Assembly (NCBI GenBank): GCA_015231595.1
Contig: JADGBH010000002.1
Location: 95,671 to 159,670, forward strand
DNA length: 64,000 nt
Direction: 5' to 3'
Source: Desulfobacterales bacterium
GTDB lineage: Bacteria; Desulfobacterota; Desulfobacteria; Desulfobacterales; JADGBH01
Position 1 is the first letter of the stretch. Every line of letters starts with the position of its first letter. Below, one piece after another: positions 52,313-61,630 of this stretch. The position numbers were made by a program, and so were the translations under genes. Under the pieces are notes generated by a model, which ran no database searches, had not been told where the DNA came from, and saw nothing but the letters and a program-made list of their open reading frames with translations.

Positions 52313-54220
52313 TTAAAAGTCAATCTCAAGCTTCCTTGCTTTAATATTATCTATTGTTTTTGTTATAAAGTCTTCATGAGTCATCCCGAATCTAACTTTT
52401 CCATCAAGAGTTCGTACAGAAAGAGTATTAGCTGCGATTTCTTTTTCTCCGATTGTTATTATCAATGGTATTTTTAAAATCTGGGATTCTCTAATTTTTT
52501 TATTTAAACTTTCAGATCGGGTGTCAGCTTCAGCTCTTATTCCAATATTATTAAATTTTTCCTTAATTTCTAAAGCATATCCCGCTATTTGGTCATTAAT
52601 TGGAAGAATTATTGCTTGAGAAGGAGCGAGCCATAATGGAAAAATTCCAGCAAAATGCTCAACTAATATGCCTATGAATCTTTCTATTGATCCATAAACA
52701 ACTCTATGGATCATAATAGGCTGTCGGCGCTCATTATCCTTGTCAATATAAGTTAAATTAAATCTTTCAGGAAGAGCCATATCAAGCTGAATAGTTCCAC
52801 ATTGCCATGTTCTTCCAAGAGCATCTTTAATGTGTATATCAATTTTAGGTCCATAAAAAGCTCCATCACCTTCGTTTATTTTATACCCCATGCCCTGCTT
52901 GTCTAAAGCTGATCTAAGCCCGTTTGTAGCCATTTCCCATTGTTCATCGGTTCCTATCGATTTTTCAGGCCTTGTTGAAAGTTCAAGGTGAAAGCTAAGT
53001 CCAAAAGTTCCATAAACTTTTTCAACTAATTTTAAAACTCCTAAAATTTCATCCTGAATTTGATTAGGCATCATAAAAATGTGAGCATCATCTTGGTGAA
53101 AAGCTCTAACCCTGAAAAGTCCTGATAAAACACCACTGAGTTCGTGGCGATGGACATGTCCTATTTCGGCGGATCTTATCGGTAAATCTTTGTAAGAATG
53201 ATTGGTCATACCATACAATAGCATTCCACCTGGACAATTCATGGGTTTAATTACGCAATCAGATTCATCAATCTTGGAAATATACATATTTTCTCGATAG
53301 TAACTCCAGTGTCCGCTTTTTTCCCATAAAGCTTTATTCAAAATTATAGGAGTCTTTACTTCAACATATCCTGCTTTTTTATGCACTTCTCTCCAAAAAT
53401 CAAGCAAAGTATTCCAAAAAACCATGCCTTTCGCATGAAAAAAAGGCATTCCAGGTCCTTCGTCATGGAAGCTGAACATATCGAGCATGGCTCCGATTTT
53501 TCTATGGTCTCTTTTTTTAGCTTCTTCAAGCACATAAAGATAATTATCTAATTCTTTTTTATTAAAGAACGCTACCCCATAAATTCTTTGAAGCTGGGGA
53601 TTTTTAGGATTAGCTCGCCAATACGCTCCAGATACTTTCATTAATTTAATAGCTTTGATAAAACCAGTATTAGGAACATGGGGACCTCGACAAAGATCAG
53701 TAAAATCACCTTGGGAATATAAAGAAATTGTTCCATCTTGAAGATCAGTTATAAGTTCAAGCTTATACGGCTCATTTTTATAAAATTCAAGGGCTTCAGC
53801 CTTAGATATTTCATTTCTAATTATCGGAAGTTTTGATTTTATTATTTTTTGCATTTCTGCTTCAATGGCGGCAAAAGCATCTTCAGAAATTGGCTCCATA
53901 TCAATATCATAATAAAAACCGCCTTCAACAACAGGTCCAATTGTAAGCTTAGCATCTTTGTAAATATGACAAACAGCTTGAGCCATAACATGGGCGGCGC
54001 TATGCCTCATAATTTCTAAAGCTTCTTTATCTTTTGTTGTTATTATTCTTATTTTTGCATCCTGCTCAATTTTAGCGTTCAAGTCTAACATTTTTCCGTC
54101 AACTTCTACAGCAACTGAATCTCGTAAAAGGCCTTCTGATATTTGTTTAGCAATATCAGCACCCGATGGACTACTTTCAAATAATTTTATAGTCCCGTCT
54201 GGAAGGGTTATATTTATCAT
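52313..54220 (-). CDS. thrS: Threonine-tRNA ligase
   Basis: The 635-residue protein shows all threonyl-tRNA synthetase parts: TGS domain (residues 1-60, INITLPDGTIKLFES), second editing domain with HSAAHVMAQAV (about 72) and DLCRGPHVPNTG, the class II catalytic core (MNCPGGMLLYG, VHRHELSGVLSGLFRVRAFHQDDAHIF, IHRVVYGSIERFIGILVEH) and the anticodon-binding end. Start ATG 54220 is used because GAGGTGA precedes it by 8 bases; a GTG at 54229 lies inside that ribosome site. No infC gene follows, unlike many genomes. Confidence 0.96.
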   Translation of the reverse strand: MINITLPDGTIKLFESSPSGADIAKQISEGLLRDSVAVEVDGKMLDLNAKIEQDAKIRIITTKDKEALEIMRHSAAHVMAQAVCHIYKDAKLTIGPVVEGGFYYDIDMEPISEDAFAAIEAEMQKIIKSKLPIIRNEISKAEALEFYKNEPYKLELITDLQDGTISLYSQGDFTDLCRGPHVPNTGFIKAIKLMKVSGAYWRANPKNPQLQRIYGVAFFNKKELDNYLYVLEEAKKRDHRKIGAMLDMFSFHDEGPGMPFFHAKGMVFWNTLLDFWREVHKKAGYVEVKTPIILNKALWEKSGHWSYYRENMYISKIDESDCVIKPMNCPGGMLLYGMTNHSYKDLPIRSAEIGHVHRHELSGVLSGLFRVRAFHQDDAHIFMMPNQIQDEILGVLKLVEKVYGTFGLSFHLELSTRPEKSIGTDEQWEMATNGLRSALDKQGMGYKINEGDGAFYGPKIDIHIKDALGRTWQCGTIQLDMALPERFNLTYIDKDNERRQPIMIHRVVYGSIERFIGILVEHFAGIFPLWLAPSQAIILPINDQIAGYALEIKEKFNNIGIRAEADTRSESLNKKIRESQILKIPLIITIGEKEIAANTLSVRTLDGKVRFGMTHEDFITKTIDNIKARKLEIDF

Positions 54221-54235
54221 AATTTTCACCTCGAT

Positions 54236-55933
54236 TTATTCGGAATAAATTTCAATAATTTTAAAATTTTCCACATCAACTAAACCTTTATCCGTTAATT
54301 TTAAAAAAGGTATAACCGGAAGGGATAAAAAGGATAAAGTCATAAAAGGATTATCAATATCACAAATTTTTTTGCATGCATCATCTATATTTTTTTGTTC
54401 AGTAATTACAGAATTAATAGGCTTATCACTCATTAAACCAGCAATAGGTAAAGCCATTTTTGCAAGAATTTTTCCATTATTTGCGGCAACAAAACCGCCT
54501 CCTTGACTAATACATTCGCGACAGGCAAGAAGCATGTCATTATCATTCATGCCAGCAACTATTAAATTATGGGAATCATGGGCAACAGTAGAACAAATAG
54601 CTCCTCTTTTCATTTTAAGGCCTTTAATAAAGCTAAGCCCAATATTTCCTGTTCCATGATGTCTTTCAATGACTGCGAGCTTTGAAATATCTTTTTCAGC
54701 GTCAGCTTCACACAAATTATTAATGATTTTAGGCTTTATTTCAAGACTTTTTGTAAGAATTTGACCTTCAATGACTTCAATTACATTTATTTTTCCATCT
54801 TTTGAATGAATTTTAAATGACGAAGTAGTTAGTTTTTTTACATTCATGCTATTTGAAGGATGGGGAGATAAAAAAATACTAAAATCAATATCATTAATAC
54901 GGATTCCTTTTAAATAAACATCATAAATTTTAAAAGAATCAAGGTCATCCATAAGCATAAAATCAGCTTTAAAACCAGGTGCTATAGCTCCTTGTTTTTT
55001 CAATCCAAAAAATCTTGCCGTATTTATAGAAGCCATTTGTATAGCCCTAATTGGGTTTAAGCCTAAACTGATTGCCTTTTTAACAGAATAGTCAAGATGT
55101 CCTTTTGTTTTAAAGTCAAAAGTATGCCTATCGTCCGATACAAGGGAAATATTTGAAGCGTTAAAATCATTTATGATTGGAATAAGATCTTTAAGATTTT
55201 TAGCTGTTGAACCTTCTCTTATAAATAAATGCATACCTTTTCCAAGTTTTTCTTTTGCTTCGGATAATACAGATGCTTCATGCTCACTTTTTGGACCAGC
55301 TATTATATAAGCATTAAGATCTTTTCCTGAAAGCAAAGGACAATGTCCGTCTATTATTTTATCAGAGGCAACTTTAATTTTTTGTAAAATCGCTACATCC
55401 TGCATAATCACACCAGGAAAATTCATCATTTCAGCGAGGCCTAAAAATCTGTCGGGATATTTTTTTAAAAGCTGAGATATATCTGCAGCATCAATGAAAG
55501 CTCCTGAAGTTTCCAAATTTGTTGCCGGAACACATGATGGAGCCATAAAATAAAATTCGATAGGCATATTTTTAGTAGAATCAAGCATATATTTTATGCC
55601 ATCAATACCAAGAACATTCGCAATTTCATGGGGGTCACATATTATGGTAGCAGTTCCATGTTCTGATGCAATTTTTGCAAATTCAATGGGAGAAAGTAAA
55701 GTAGATTCAATGTGAATATGGCCTTCTATTAAGCCTGGAACCATGTACTTTCCGTCAGCATCAATAATTTTGTCGGCATTGTAATCGCCAAATCCAATAA
55801 AAATACCATCCGCAATACCGACATTTTCTTTATGTATTTCGCCTGAAAGGACATTAATGACATTAACATTTTTGATTAAAATATTTAATGGGATATCGCC
55901 TTTAGCATAGGAAATTAATTTTTCGATAGTCAT
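54236..55933 (-). CDS. ade: Adenine deaminase
   Basis: The 565-residue amidohydrolase converts adenine to hypoxanthine in purine salvage. It shows the family's metal motif GHIHIESTLLSP (about residues 71-82), CDPHEIANVLG (about 99), LVSDDRHTFDF, and a C-terminal domain with HDSHNLIVAGMND and CISQGGGFVAANNG characteristic of the Ade group. It is placed 16 bases upstream of thrS with no functional link evident. Confidence 0.93.
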   Translation of the reverse strand: MTIEKLISYAKGDIPLNILIKNVNVINVLSGEIHKENVGIADGIFIGFGDYNADKIIDADGKYMVPGLIEGHIHIESTLLSPIEFAKIASEHGTATIICDPHEIANVLGIDGIKYMLDSTKNMPIEFYFMAPSCVPATNLETSGAFIDAADISQLLKKYPDRFLGLAEMMNFPGVIMQDVAILQKIKVASDKIIDGHCPLLSGKDLNAYIIAGPKSEHEASVLSEAKEKLGKGMHLFIREGSTAKNLKDLIPIINDFNASNISLVSDDRHTFDFKTKGHLDYSVKKAISLGLNPIRAIQMASINTARFFGLKKQGAIAPGFKADFMLMDDLDSFKIYDVYLKGIRINDIDFSIFLSPHPSNSMNVKKLTTSSFKIHSKDGKINVIEVIEGQILTKSLEIKPKIINNLCEADAEKDISKLAVIERHHGTGNIGLSFIKGLKMKRGAICSTVAHDSHNLIVAGMNDNDMLLACRECISQGGGFVAANNGKILAKMALPIAGLMSDKPINSVITEQKNIDDACKKICDIDNPFMTLSFLSLPVIPFLKLTDKGLVDVENFKIIEIYSE

Positions 55934-55952
55934 AAAATCAGCTTTTCCATTG

Positions 55953-55989
55953 TTTATTGTAGGGGCGTATGCAAATCCCCTACAATAAA
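55953..55989. terminator. Perfect 13-bp hairpin, terminator or REP-like palindrome
   Basis: TTTATTGTAGGGG and CCCCTACAATAAA (55953-55965, 55977-55989) pair perfectly around an 11-nt loop in the 62-base gap between two minus-strand genes. T-rich sequence flanks it weakly. The TGTAGGGGCG..CCCCTACA pattern is like dispersed palindromes seen in many bacteria, so a repetitive-element origin is also possible. Confidence 0.6.
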
Positions 55990-55995
55990 TATAAT

Positions 55996-58122
55996 CTATT
56001 CTTTTGGTTTTTCCAAAATAATTCTAACATCAGCGACAGTTGCACCATCTCCTTCTTCATGAACGAGAAGAGGGTTAATATCAAGTTCCATAATTTCAGG
56101 ATGATTTACAACCATATGGGAAAGACTTACCAATAATTTTTCTATTGCATCTGTGTCTGCTTTTGGTTTGCCTCTAAACCCGCTTAAAAGAGCGTAACCT
56201 TTTATGCCTTTAATCATTCTTCTGGCATTATTTCTTCCGATAGGAGCTACTCTGAATATAACATCTTTAAAAATTTCAACAAAAACACCGCCGATACCAA
56301 ACATTATTAAAGGTCCAAAATTAGGATATCTTTTCATACCAAGAATAACTTCTTCGCCAGGTATAGCCATTTTTAAAACAAGGACACCGTCAATACGGGC
56401 ATCAGGATTATAATTTTTAGCATTTTGAATAATTTCTTTAAAAGAAAATTTAACTTCATCTGCATTTCTAAGGCCTACTTTAACTCCTCCTGCATCGGAT
56501 TTATGGAGTATCTGAGCTGACATTATTTTTAAAACTACAGGATAACCTATTTTTTCTGCAATTTCAGCGGCTTCATTTTCGTTTTTAGCTAAAATAGTCG
56601 GCAAGACTTTAAATCCGTAGCATTTAAGTATTTCCGTTCCATAAAGTTCGCCAAGATGCCTTCTTCCTTCAGATAGACAAGTTCGTATTATTTCTTTTGC
56701 TTTTTCTACATCATGTGTGAGTTCAAACTGGGCTAATTTTTGCCTTGTGAGCCATTTTGTTGCTGTGTATAAAGCGCCCATTGCCCTTGCAGCATTTTCA
56801 GGAAATTGATAAACAGGGATTCCATGTTTCTGTAAATATTTAACTCCAGCAGAAACATCAAAAATTCCCATGAAACTGCACGCAATAGGCTTCGGAAATC
56901 TTTTTGCTATTTTAACAATAGATTCAGCTGTTCCTATAACATCTGTCATTGATTGGGGAGTAAGAATAACTATAGTTCCATCAACATTTTCATCTTTCAT
57001 TACAGCTTCAAGAGCATTCTCATACCTCTCTGGAGCAGCATCGCCTATTACGTCAATAGGATTATTAATATTTGCGGCAGGCGGAAGATGACTTTTAAGT
57101 TCTTCTATAGTCTCAGGTTGCAATTTTGCCAATTTAAGACCCGATCTTTCGGTCATATCAGTTGCAACAATACCAGGACCTCCGGCATTAGTAACTATAG
57201 CAACATTATTGCTTCTTGGTATTTTTTTCTGCGCAAATGCTATAGAAAAATCAAAAAGCGAATTAACAGAGTCAACTCGCATTATACCCGCTTCTTGAAA
57301 GATAGCGTCATATACAGCGTCTGAGCCCGCTAAAGAGCCAGTATGGGATGCGGCAGCTTGAGCGCCAGCGGCAGTTCTTCCAGATTTTATAACAAGAACA
57401 GGAGTAGGTCTATCTCCAGATGAGATAATCTTTACTTCTTCAATAAATAATTTTGCATCCATTTTAAGCTCTTCCATATATATCATAATAACATCTGTAT
57501 TTGGATCCTTATGGTAATATCGAAGCAAATCAAGCTCATTAACATCAGCTTTATTGCCTATAGATATAAATTTTGAAAAGCCAAATCCTCTGTCTGCGGC
57601 AAAATCTAAAACGGCTGTACAAAGAGCACCACTTTGGGAAATAAAAGAGATATTTCCATATTCTGGCATGTGCGTTGAAAAACTTGCATTAAGCCTAACA
57701 TTAGGATTAGGGTTTATAACTCCAAGACAGTTAGGACCGACTAATCTAATATCATTTTCTTTACAAATATCCGCTATTTTCTTCTCGATTATAGCTCCTT
57801 CACCTCCGACTTCTTTAAAGCCCGCAGAAATTATAACAATACCTTTAACTCCTTTTTTTATACATTCTTCAACAGAGGTTAAGGCTATTTTTGGAGGAAG
57901 AGCTATCATAGCAAGGTCTATCTCATCATCAATATCAAGGATAGAAGCATGACTCTTTATGCAAAGGATAGGTATCTTTTTTACATTTACAGGATACAAA
58001 GTCCCAGTGTATCCGCCCTTAATTATATTTTCAAGAATATCATGCCCTACTTTTCCGGGCTGACCCGATGCTCCTAATACAGCAACCGATTTTGGCGCAA
58101 AAATTGCGTCAAGTCCTTTCAT
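55996..58122 (-). CDS. ADP-forming acyl-CoA synthetase, fused alpha and beta subunits
   Basis: The 708-residue protein joins CoA-binding (residues 1-135: VAVLGASGQPGKVGHDILENI), succinyl-CoA-ligase-like (to about 460) and ATP-grasp domains (about 480-705: YGTEILKCYGFKVLP, GYPVVLKIMS, SDAGGVKVGLRN, MDLEINP-like MELDINPLLV). The phosphohistidine is expected in SHTGSLAGSD near residue 255. This is the order of acetate-CoA ligase (ADP-forming) enzymes that conserve energy from acyl-CoA. Substrate range cannot be told. It lies 3 bases from rsmI. Confidence 0.9.
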   Translation of the reverse strand: MKGLDAIFAPKSVAVLGASGQPGKVGHDILENIIKGGYTGTLYPVNVKKIPILCIKSHASILDIDDEIDLAMIALPPKIALTSVEECIKKGVKGIVIISAGFKEVGGEGAIIEKKIADICKENDIRLVGPNCLGVINPNPNVRLNASFSTHMPEYGNISFISQSGALCTAVLDFAADRGFGFSKFISIGNKADVNELDLLRYYHKDPNTDVIMIYMEELKMDAKLFIEEVKIISSGDRPTPVLVIKSGRTAAGAQAAASHTGSLAGSDAVYDAIFQEAGIMRVDSVNSLFDFSIAFAQKKIPRSNNVAIVTNAGGPGIVATDMTERSGLKLAKLQPETIEELKSHLPPAANINNPIDVIGDAAPERYENALEAVMKDENVDGTIVILTPQSMTDVIGTAESIVKIAKRFPKPIACSFMGIFDVSAGVKYLQKHGIPVYQFPENAARAMGALYTATKWLTRQKLAQFELTHDVEKAKEIIRTCLSEGRRHLGELYGTEILKCYGFKVLPTILAKNENEAAEIAEKIGYPVVLKIMSAQILHKSDAGGVKVGLRNADEVKFSFKEIIQNAKNYNPDARIDGVLVLKMAIPGEEVILGMKRYPNFGPLIMFGIGGVFVEIFKDVIFRVAPIGRNNARRMIKGIKGYALLSGFRGKPKADTDAIEKLLVSLSHMVVNHPEIMELDINPLLVHEEGDGATVADVRIILEKPKE

Positions 58123-58124
58123 GT

Positions 58125-59000
58125 TTATTCTCCTTTTATTTTTAATATTTTTGAGTATATTATTTTTTTCGAAACATTAAATTTTTCAGAAATAAATTTT
58201 ACAGTATCTTTAGAGGATGATTTTTTAAGGCTTTTTTTTATTTCAGCGTCTAAAGAACAATCTTCAACTATATTATCCTTATCCTCCTTTCCTTTGATAA
58301 TAAGAGTAATTTCTCCTTTTATTTTTTCTCGATTCTTTAAAATAGAAATATTTTCAGAAAGCCTTCCCCTTAAAAATTCTTCATGAATTTTAGTTAATTC
58401 CCTTGCAATAACTGAATATCTATCACCTATTATATCCAGCAGCTCTTCCATGAAAGTTAAAATGCGTTTTGGGGACTCATAAAAAACCATAGTTTGAGTA
58501 TAATTTGCAAGCTCTTTTAAAATTTTTCTACGTTTTTTTATTTTTTTAGTTAAAAAACCTATAAATATAAAGGAATCTGTAGGCATTCCTGAAGCACTTA
58601 ATGCAGCTATTAAGGCAGATGCGCCAGGGATAGGCTCAATCTTTATTTCATTTTTTGCGGCTTCTGATACGAGCCTATAGCCCGGATCAGAAAATAAAGG
58701 AGTTCCAGCGTCCGAAACAAGCGCAACAGAAAATCCTTGTTTTAATTTATCGATTATCTTAGGTGTTTTTAAAAATTCATTATGCTCATGAAAAGACATA
58801 AGGGGAACATTAATCTTATAATGGGCAAATAGTTTTTTTGTGTGCCTTGTATCTTCAGCAGCTACTAAATCAACGGAATTAAGGGTGTTTATAGCCCTTA
58901 TAGTAATATCTTCCATATTGCCAATTGGAGTTGCTACAATATAGAGGATTCCACTTTTAAGTATATTTTTGGAATTATTGGGAAAATGTTTCGAATGCAT
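58125..59000 (-). CDS. rsmI: 16S rRNA 2'-O-ribose C1402 methyltransferase RsmI
   Basis: The 291-residue protein shows RsmI motifs: ILYIVATPIGNMEDITIRAI (about residues 17-36), LVAAEDTRHTKKLF, SFHEHNE, ALVSDAGTPLFSDPGYRLV and IPGASALIAALSASGMPTDSF. It methylates C1402 of 16S rRNA with S-adenosylmethionine. The C-terminal 60 residues are low-complexity and Lys-rich. It overlaps yraN by 26 bases, a usual pairing. Confidence 0.94.
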   Translation of the reverse strand: MHSKHFPNNSKNILKSGILYIVATPIGNMEDITIRAINTLNSVDLVAAEDTRHTKKLFAHYKINVPLMSFHEHNEFLKTPKIIDKLKQGFSVALVSDAGTPLFSDPGYRLVSEAAKNEIKIEPIPGASALIAALSASGMPTDSFIFIGFLTKKIKKRRKILKELANYTQTMVFYESPKRILTFMEELLDIIGDRYSVIARELTKIHEEFLRGRLSENISILKNREKIKGEITLIIKGKEDKDNIVEDCSLDAEIKKSLKKSSSKDTVKFISEKFNVSKKIIYSKILKIKGE

Positions 59001-59355
59001 TTTTTATTATTTCGATTTGATGTTCGTTTGTATCAGAAATAGAAATGGAAACTACATCAAACCTTGCTTTTTGATTGTTTTGACCTGATTTCTTAAGATA
59101 ATCCATTGCAGTCATTGAAATTTTTCGTTGTTTTCCATAATTTACAGAATCTTTTGGACATCCAAAAGATTTTGTTTTTCTTAGTTTGACTTCAATAAAG
59201 CATATATAATTATTATCTTTTGCAATGATATCAATTTCTCCGAATCGTGTTCTATAATTTTTTTCAATTATGGAATATCCTTGAGACAATAAAAATTTTT
59301 CAGCTATTGATTCGCCTTGTTGTCCTAATTTTTGTTTGTAAGTTGCTTGTTTCAT
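58975..59355 (-). CDS. YraN family (UPF0102) endonuclease-like protein
   Basis: The 126-residue protein has the UPF0102 core: GQQGESIAEKFLLSQGYSII (about residues 12-31), RTRFGEIDIIAKDN and CFIEVKLRKTKSFG. These supply the E, D, ExK residues of a PD-(D/E)XK nuclease fold. It may act on DNA or RNA ends but no substrate is established. The neighbour rsmI is a common partner. Confidence 0.9.
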   Translation of the reverse strand: MKQATYKQKLGQQGESIAEKFLLSQGYSIIEKNYRTRFGEIDIIAKDNNYICFIEVKLRKTKSFGCPKDSVNYGKQRKISMTAMDYLKKSGQNNQKARFDVVSISISDTNEHQIEIIKNAFETFSQ

Positions 59356-59375
59356 ATATTAAATTTTCTTCTGCT

Positions 59376-60215
59376 TTAAAGCTGAATTCCTAATTCTTTT
59401 AATTTTGCTTCAAGCATTTCAGCCCTCGCTTTTTCTTTTTCAGCCCTCGCTTTTTCTTTTTCAGCCCTCGCTTTTTCCTTTTCAGCCCTCGCTTTTTCTT
59501 CCTCAGCCCTCGCTTTTTCCTTTTCAGCCCTCGCTTTTTCTTCCTCAGCCCTTGTGTCTGCTTCTTTAACTCTTATTTGTTCTTCTTTCAATTTTAATTC
59601 TACTTCTGTAAAAAACAAAAATTTTCGACCATCAGGCCTGTAGATATTTAAATCATTATCTTCAATTTCAAAATGAATTTTCAATCTTGGACTAATAAAA
59701 CCCTGCATATTTTTAACTGGTTCTAATCGATTATTAATCCGCTTAAATCCTTTAATTTTTATTTTGTCAGGGTCATAAATATAATATTCTTCAACACCAT
59801 ATTGTTCATAAAACTTAAATTTTTTCGTCATTTCAGCTTTTCTATTTCCTGGAGAAAGCACTTCAAATACAACTTGCGGAGGGATATTTTTTTCTTTCCA
59901 CTGCAAGTAAGATCCCCTATGCCCTTTTAGCCTTCCGAATACAACCATAGCATCTGGAGCAGCTCGTAGCTTATTATTACCTTCTACAGGATACCAAAGC
60001 AAGTCTCCAGCAATAAAAACTTTTGGCTTGTCTAAAAATAACACTTCCAAACCCTCTTTTATTTTTACTATCCATTCAAACTGCTTTGTATTATCAGCCA
60101 TTCTTTTTCCATCGCTTTCAGGGTAAATAATTTCAGATTTAATTTTTCTTACAACAGTTCCAAATGAACTTTTACTGTCTAATGCTTGGATATATGGTTT
60201 TATAACACGAGGCAT
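59376..60215 (-). CDS. Uma2-family endonuclease-like protein with heptad-repeat tail
   Basis: The 279-residue protein has a Uma2/DUF820 nuclease-like domain (about residues 30-185: KVFIAGDLLWYPVEGNN, PDAMVVFGRLKGHRGSYLQW, PPQVVFEVLSPGNRKAEM and YGVEEYYIYDPD give the D...ExK pattern). A long coiled coil (about 215-275) of nearly identical seven-residue units such as ARAEKEK follows, coded by 21-bp tandem repeats. Uma2 proteins are often multi-copy in filamentous or complex bacteria, and their function is unknown. It ends 20 bases before yraN. Confidence 0.83.
   Translation of the reverse strand: MPRVIKPYIQALDSKSSFGTVVRKIKSEIIYPESDGKRMADNTKQFEWIVKIKEGLEVLFLDKPKVFIAGDLLWYPVEGNNKLRAAPDAMVVFGRLKGHRGSYLQWKEKNIPPQVVFEVLSPGNRKAEMTKKFKFYEQYGVEEYYIYDPDKIKIKGFKRINNRLEPVKNMQGFISPRLKIHFEIEDNDLNIYRPDGRKFLFFTEVELKLKEEQIRVKEADTRAEEEKARAEKEKARAEEEKARAEKEKARAEKEKARAEKEKARAEMLEAKLKELGIQL
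59419..59565 (-). repeat. 21-bp coding tandem repeats for the Uma2 heptad tail
   Basis: About seven units of 21 bp (each starting CAGCCCTCGC on the plus strand) make the coiled-coil tail. The units differ only in a few bases (CTTTTTC against CTTCCTC), so copy-number change by slippage is likely. Confidence 0.85.
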
Positions 60216-60226
60216 ATATAACTCCT

Positions 60227-61345
60227 CTATTCGTTTTCGCTAAAAAGATCTTGTTCGTCTAAGTTTTCTATTGCGTCTTCTTTTTGTACTTCATTTTTTT
60301 CATCAATAATTCTTAAACCATCCATAAGAAGCCCCATAAAATTCCCTAAAATTTTTCCTCTTTTATCTTCTTCAGATACTCCAGGAACGAACTTAAACCT
60401 TCCTTCTCTTTCCCTTAAAACATCAAAAAATGCATCTTTTCCACTTTTTTTATTATAAAAAGCGTCAACAATATTTCCTTCATTAAATATAACTTTTCCT
60501 TCTCCTTTAGAAAGAACCATATTAATAATACCTGTTTTTCTATTAATATTAAGTGTTTGAAATAATTCTGCTGGAGGCATTTCGTTTAATTTTCCTACCA
60601 TTGCTGACGCAAAATCTTCAGCTCTTACTATATTCGACTTTGCGAGTCTCTGGGCAAGAAGTTTAGTAAAATACATTTGTACTGATGGAAAACGAGATAG
60701 AATTTTTGAAAAATTTTTACCGCTGATATATAAAATAGTAGTATTTGTAATGGCTTTTATTGTTGCTCCGACAGGATCTCCGCTGATAAGACTCATTTCT
60801 CCGAATACATCACCTTTATTTAATGTAGCGATAGGTATATCAGATTCATCAACTACATCTACTTTACCGCTTAACAATATATATAAATTTTTACCGGGCT
60901 CTCCTTTTTTAAGTATGACATTTCCTTTTATAAATCGTTTTAATTTTAAAAAGGAAATAAATTTCTTAATGTTAGGCTCATCAAGGGAACTAAAAATTGA
61001 AAAATTTTTGAGTAATTTAACTACAGCATCAATATTTTTATTCGCTTCTGTTTCAACAGCGTCAGTAGCTATTTCATTATCTTGCTTTTCTTCTTTTGAG
61101 TAATCAAACTCAATTACTCCCTGACATCCGCTGGTATCTCCGCTACAAGACGCAGACCATTCCGATTCTCTGTTGCTATCCCATGTTTTAAGGTGATTTA
61201 TCAGATCAAGCATGAATGTAAGACAAACCGGTTGGCCTTCAGACATTAAAAGCCCTCTGCCTGATATTACGAATTCATCGCCTATTTTATAATAAGGACA
61301 TTGCTGATTTTTCGTAATACGGATAATTGATAATGAATAATCCAT
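60227..61345 (-). CDS. TIGR04076-like, cNMP-binding and DUF4388 domain protein
   Basis: The 372-residue protein has an N-terminal domain (about residues 1-85) with CPYYKIGDEFVISGRGLL and CSGDTSGC, like the small TIGR04076 proteins. A cyclic nucleotide-binding domain follows (about 118-235: FIKGNVILKKGEPGKNLYILLSGKVDVVD and GDVFGEMSLISGDPVGATIKA, the phosphate-binding cassette with Gly-Glu-Met-Ser but Pro-Val for Arg). A DUF4388 (PATAN-like) domain is at about 247-325. It is one gene upstream of the Uma2 gene in the same direction. A signal-transduction role is inferred. Confidence 0.8.
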   Translation of the reverse strand: MDYSLSIIRITKNQQCPYYKIGDEFVISGRGLLMSEGQPVCLTFMLDLINHLKTWDSNRESEWSASCSGDTSGCQGVIEFDYSKEEKQDNEIATDAVETEANKNIDAVVKLLKNFSIFSSLDEPNIKKFISFLKLKRFIKGNVILKKGEPGKNLYILLSGKVDVVDESDIPIATLNKGDVFGEMSLISGDPVGATIKAITNTTILYISGKNFSKILSRFPSVQMYFTKLLAQRLAKSNIVRAEDFASAMVGKLNEMPPAELFQTLNINRKTGIINMVLSKGEGKVIFNEGNIVDAFYNKKSGKDAFFDVLREREGRFKFVPGVSEEDKRGKILGNFMGLLMDGLRIIDEKNEVQKEDAIENLDEQDLFSENE

Positions 61346-61630
61346 TTTTTTTCCTTTTTATAAATTTTTTATCTCTCATTAAAAAAGCAGTCATTACTAC
61401 ACATAATTTTCTCTTTCAAGTCAAGCAAATAATTCTTTAAGAAATTTTCTTTTTTATGTTGCTACAATTTATAGAAAAGTGTTTTGTGTGTCCTTAATTT
61501 TAGTTTACAGTTATCTTATTTACAAAATATCAAATTTCCTGTAAATGTAAATGATACGCTTAAATACCCCCTCTAATTTCAATTATAGACTTTGCATTAA
61601 GCAATTTAACAAATAGAGGCTAAAATAAAT
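61346..61630. other. Divergent intergenic region upstream of the diguanylate cyclase
   Basis: 285 AT-rich bases without a gene. TTTACAG and CTGTAAA occur here as they do in the terminator at 41065, but far apart and without a T run. No promoter is convincing. Confidence 0.3.
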
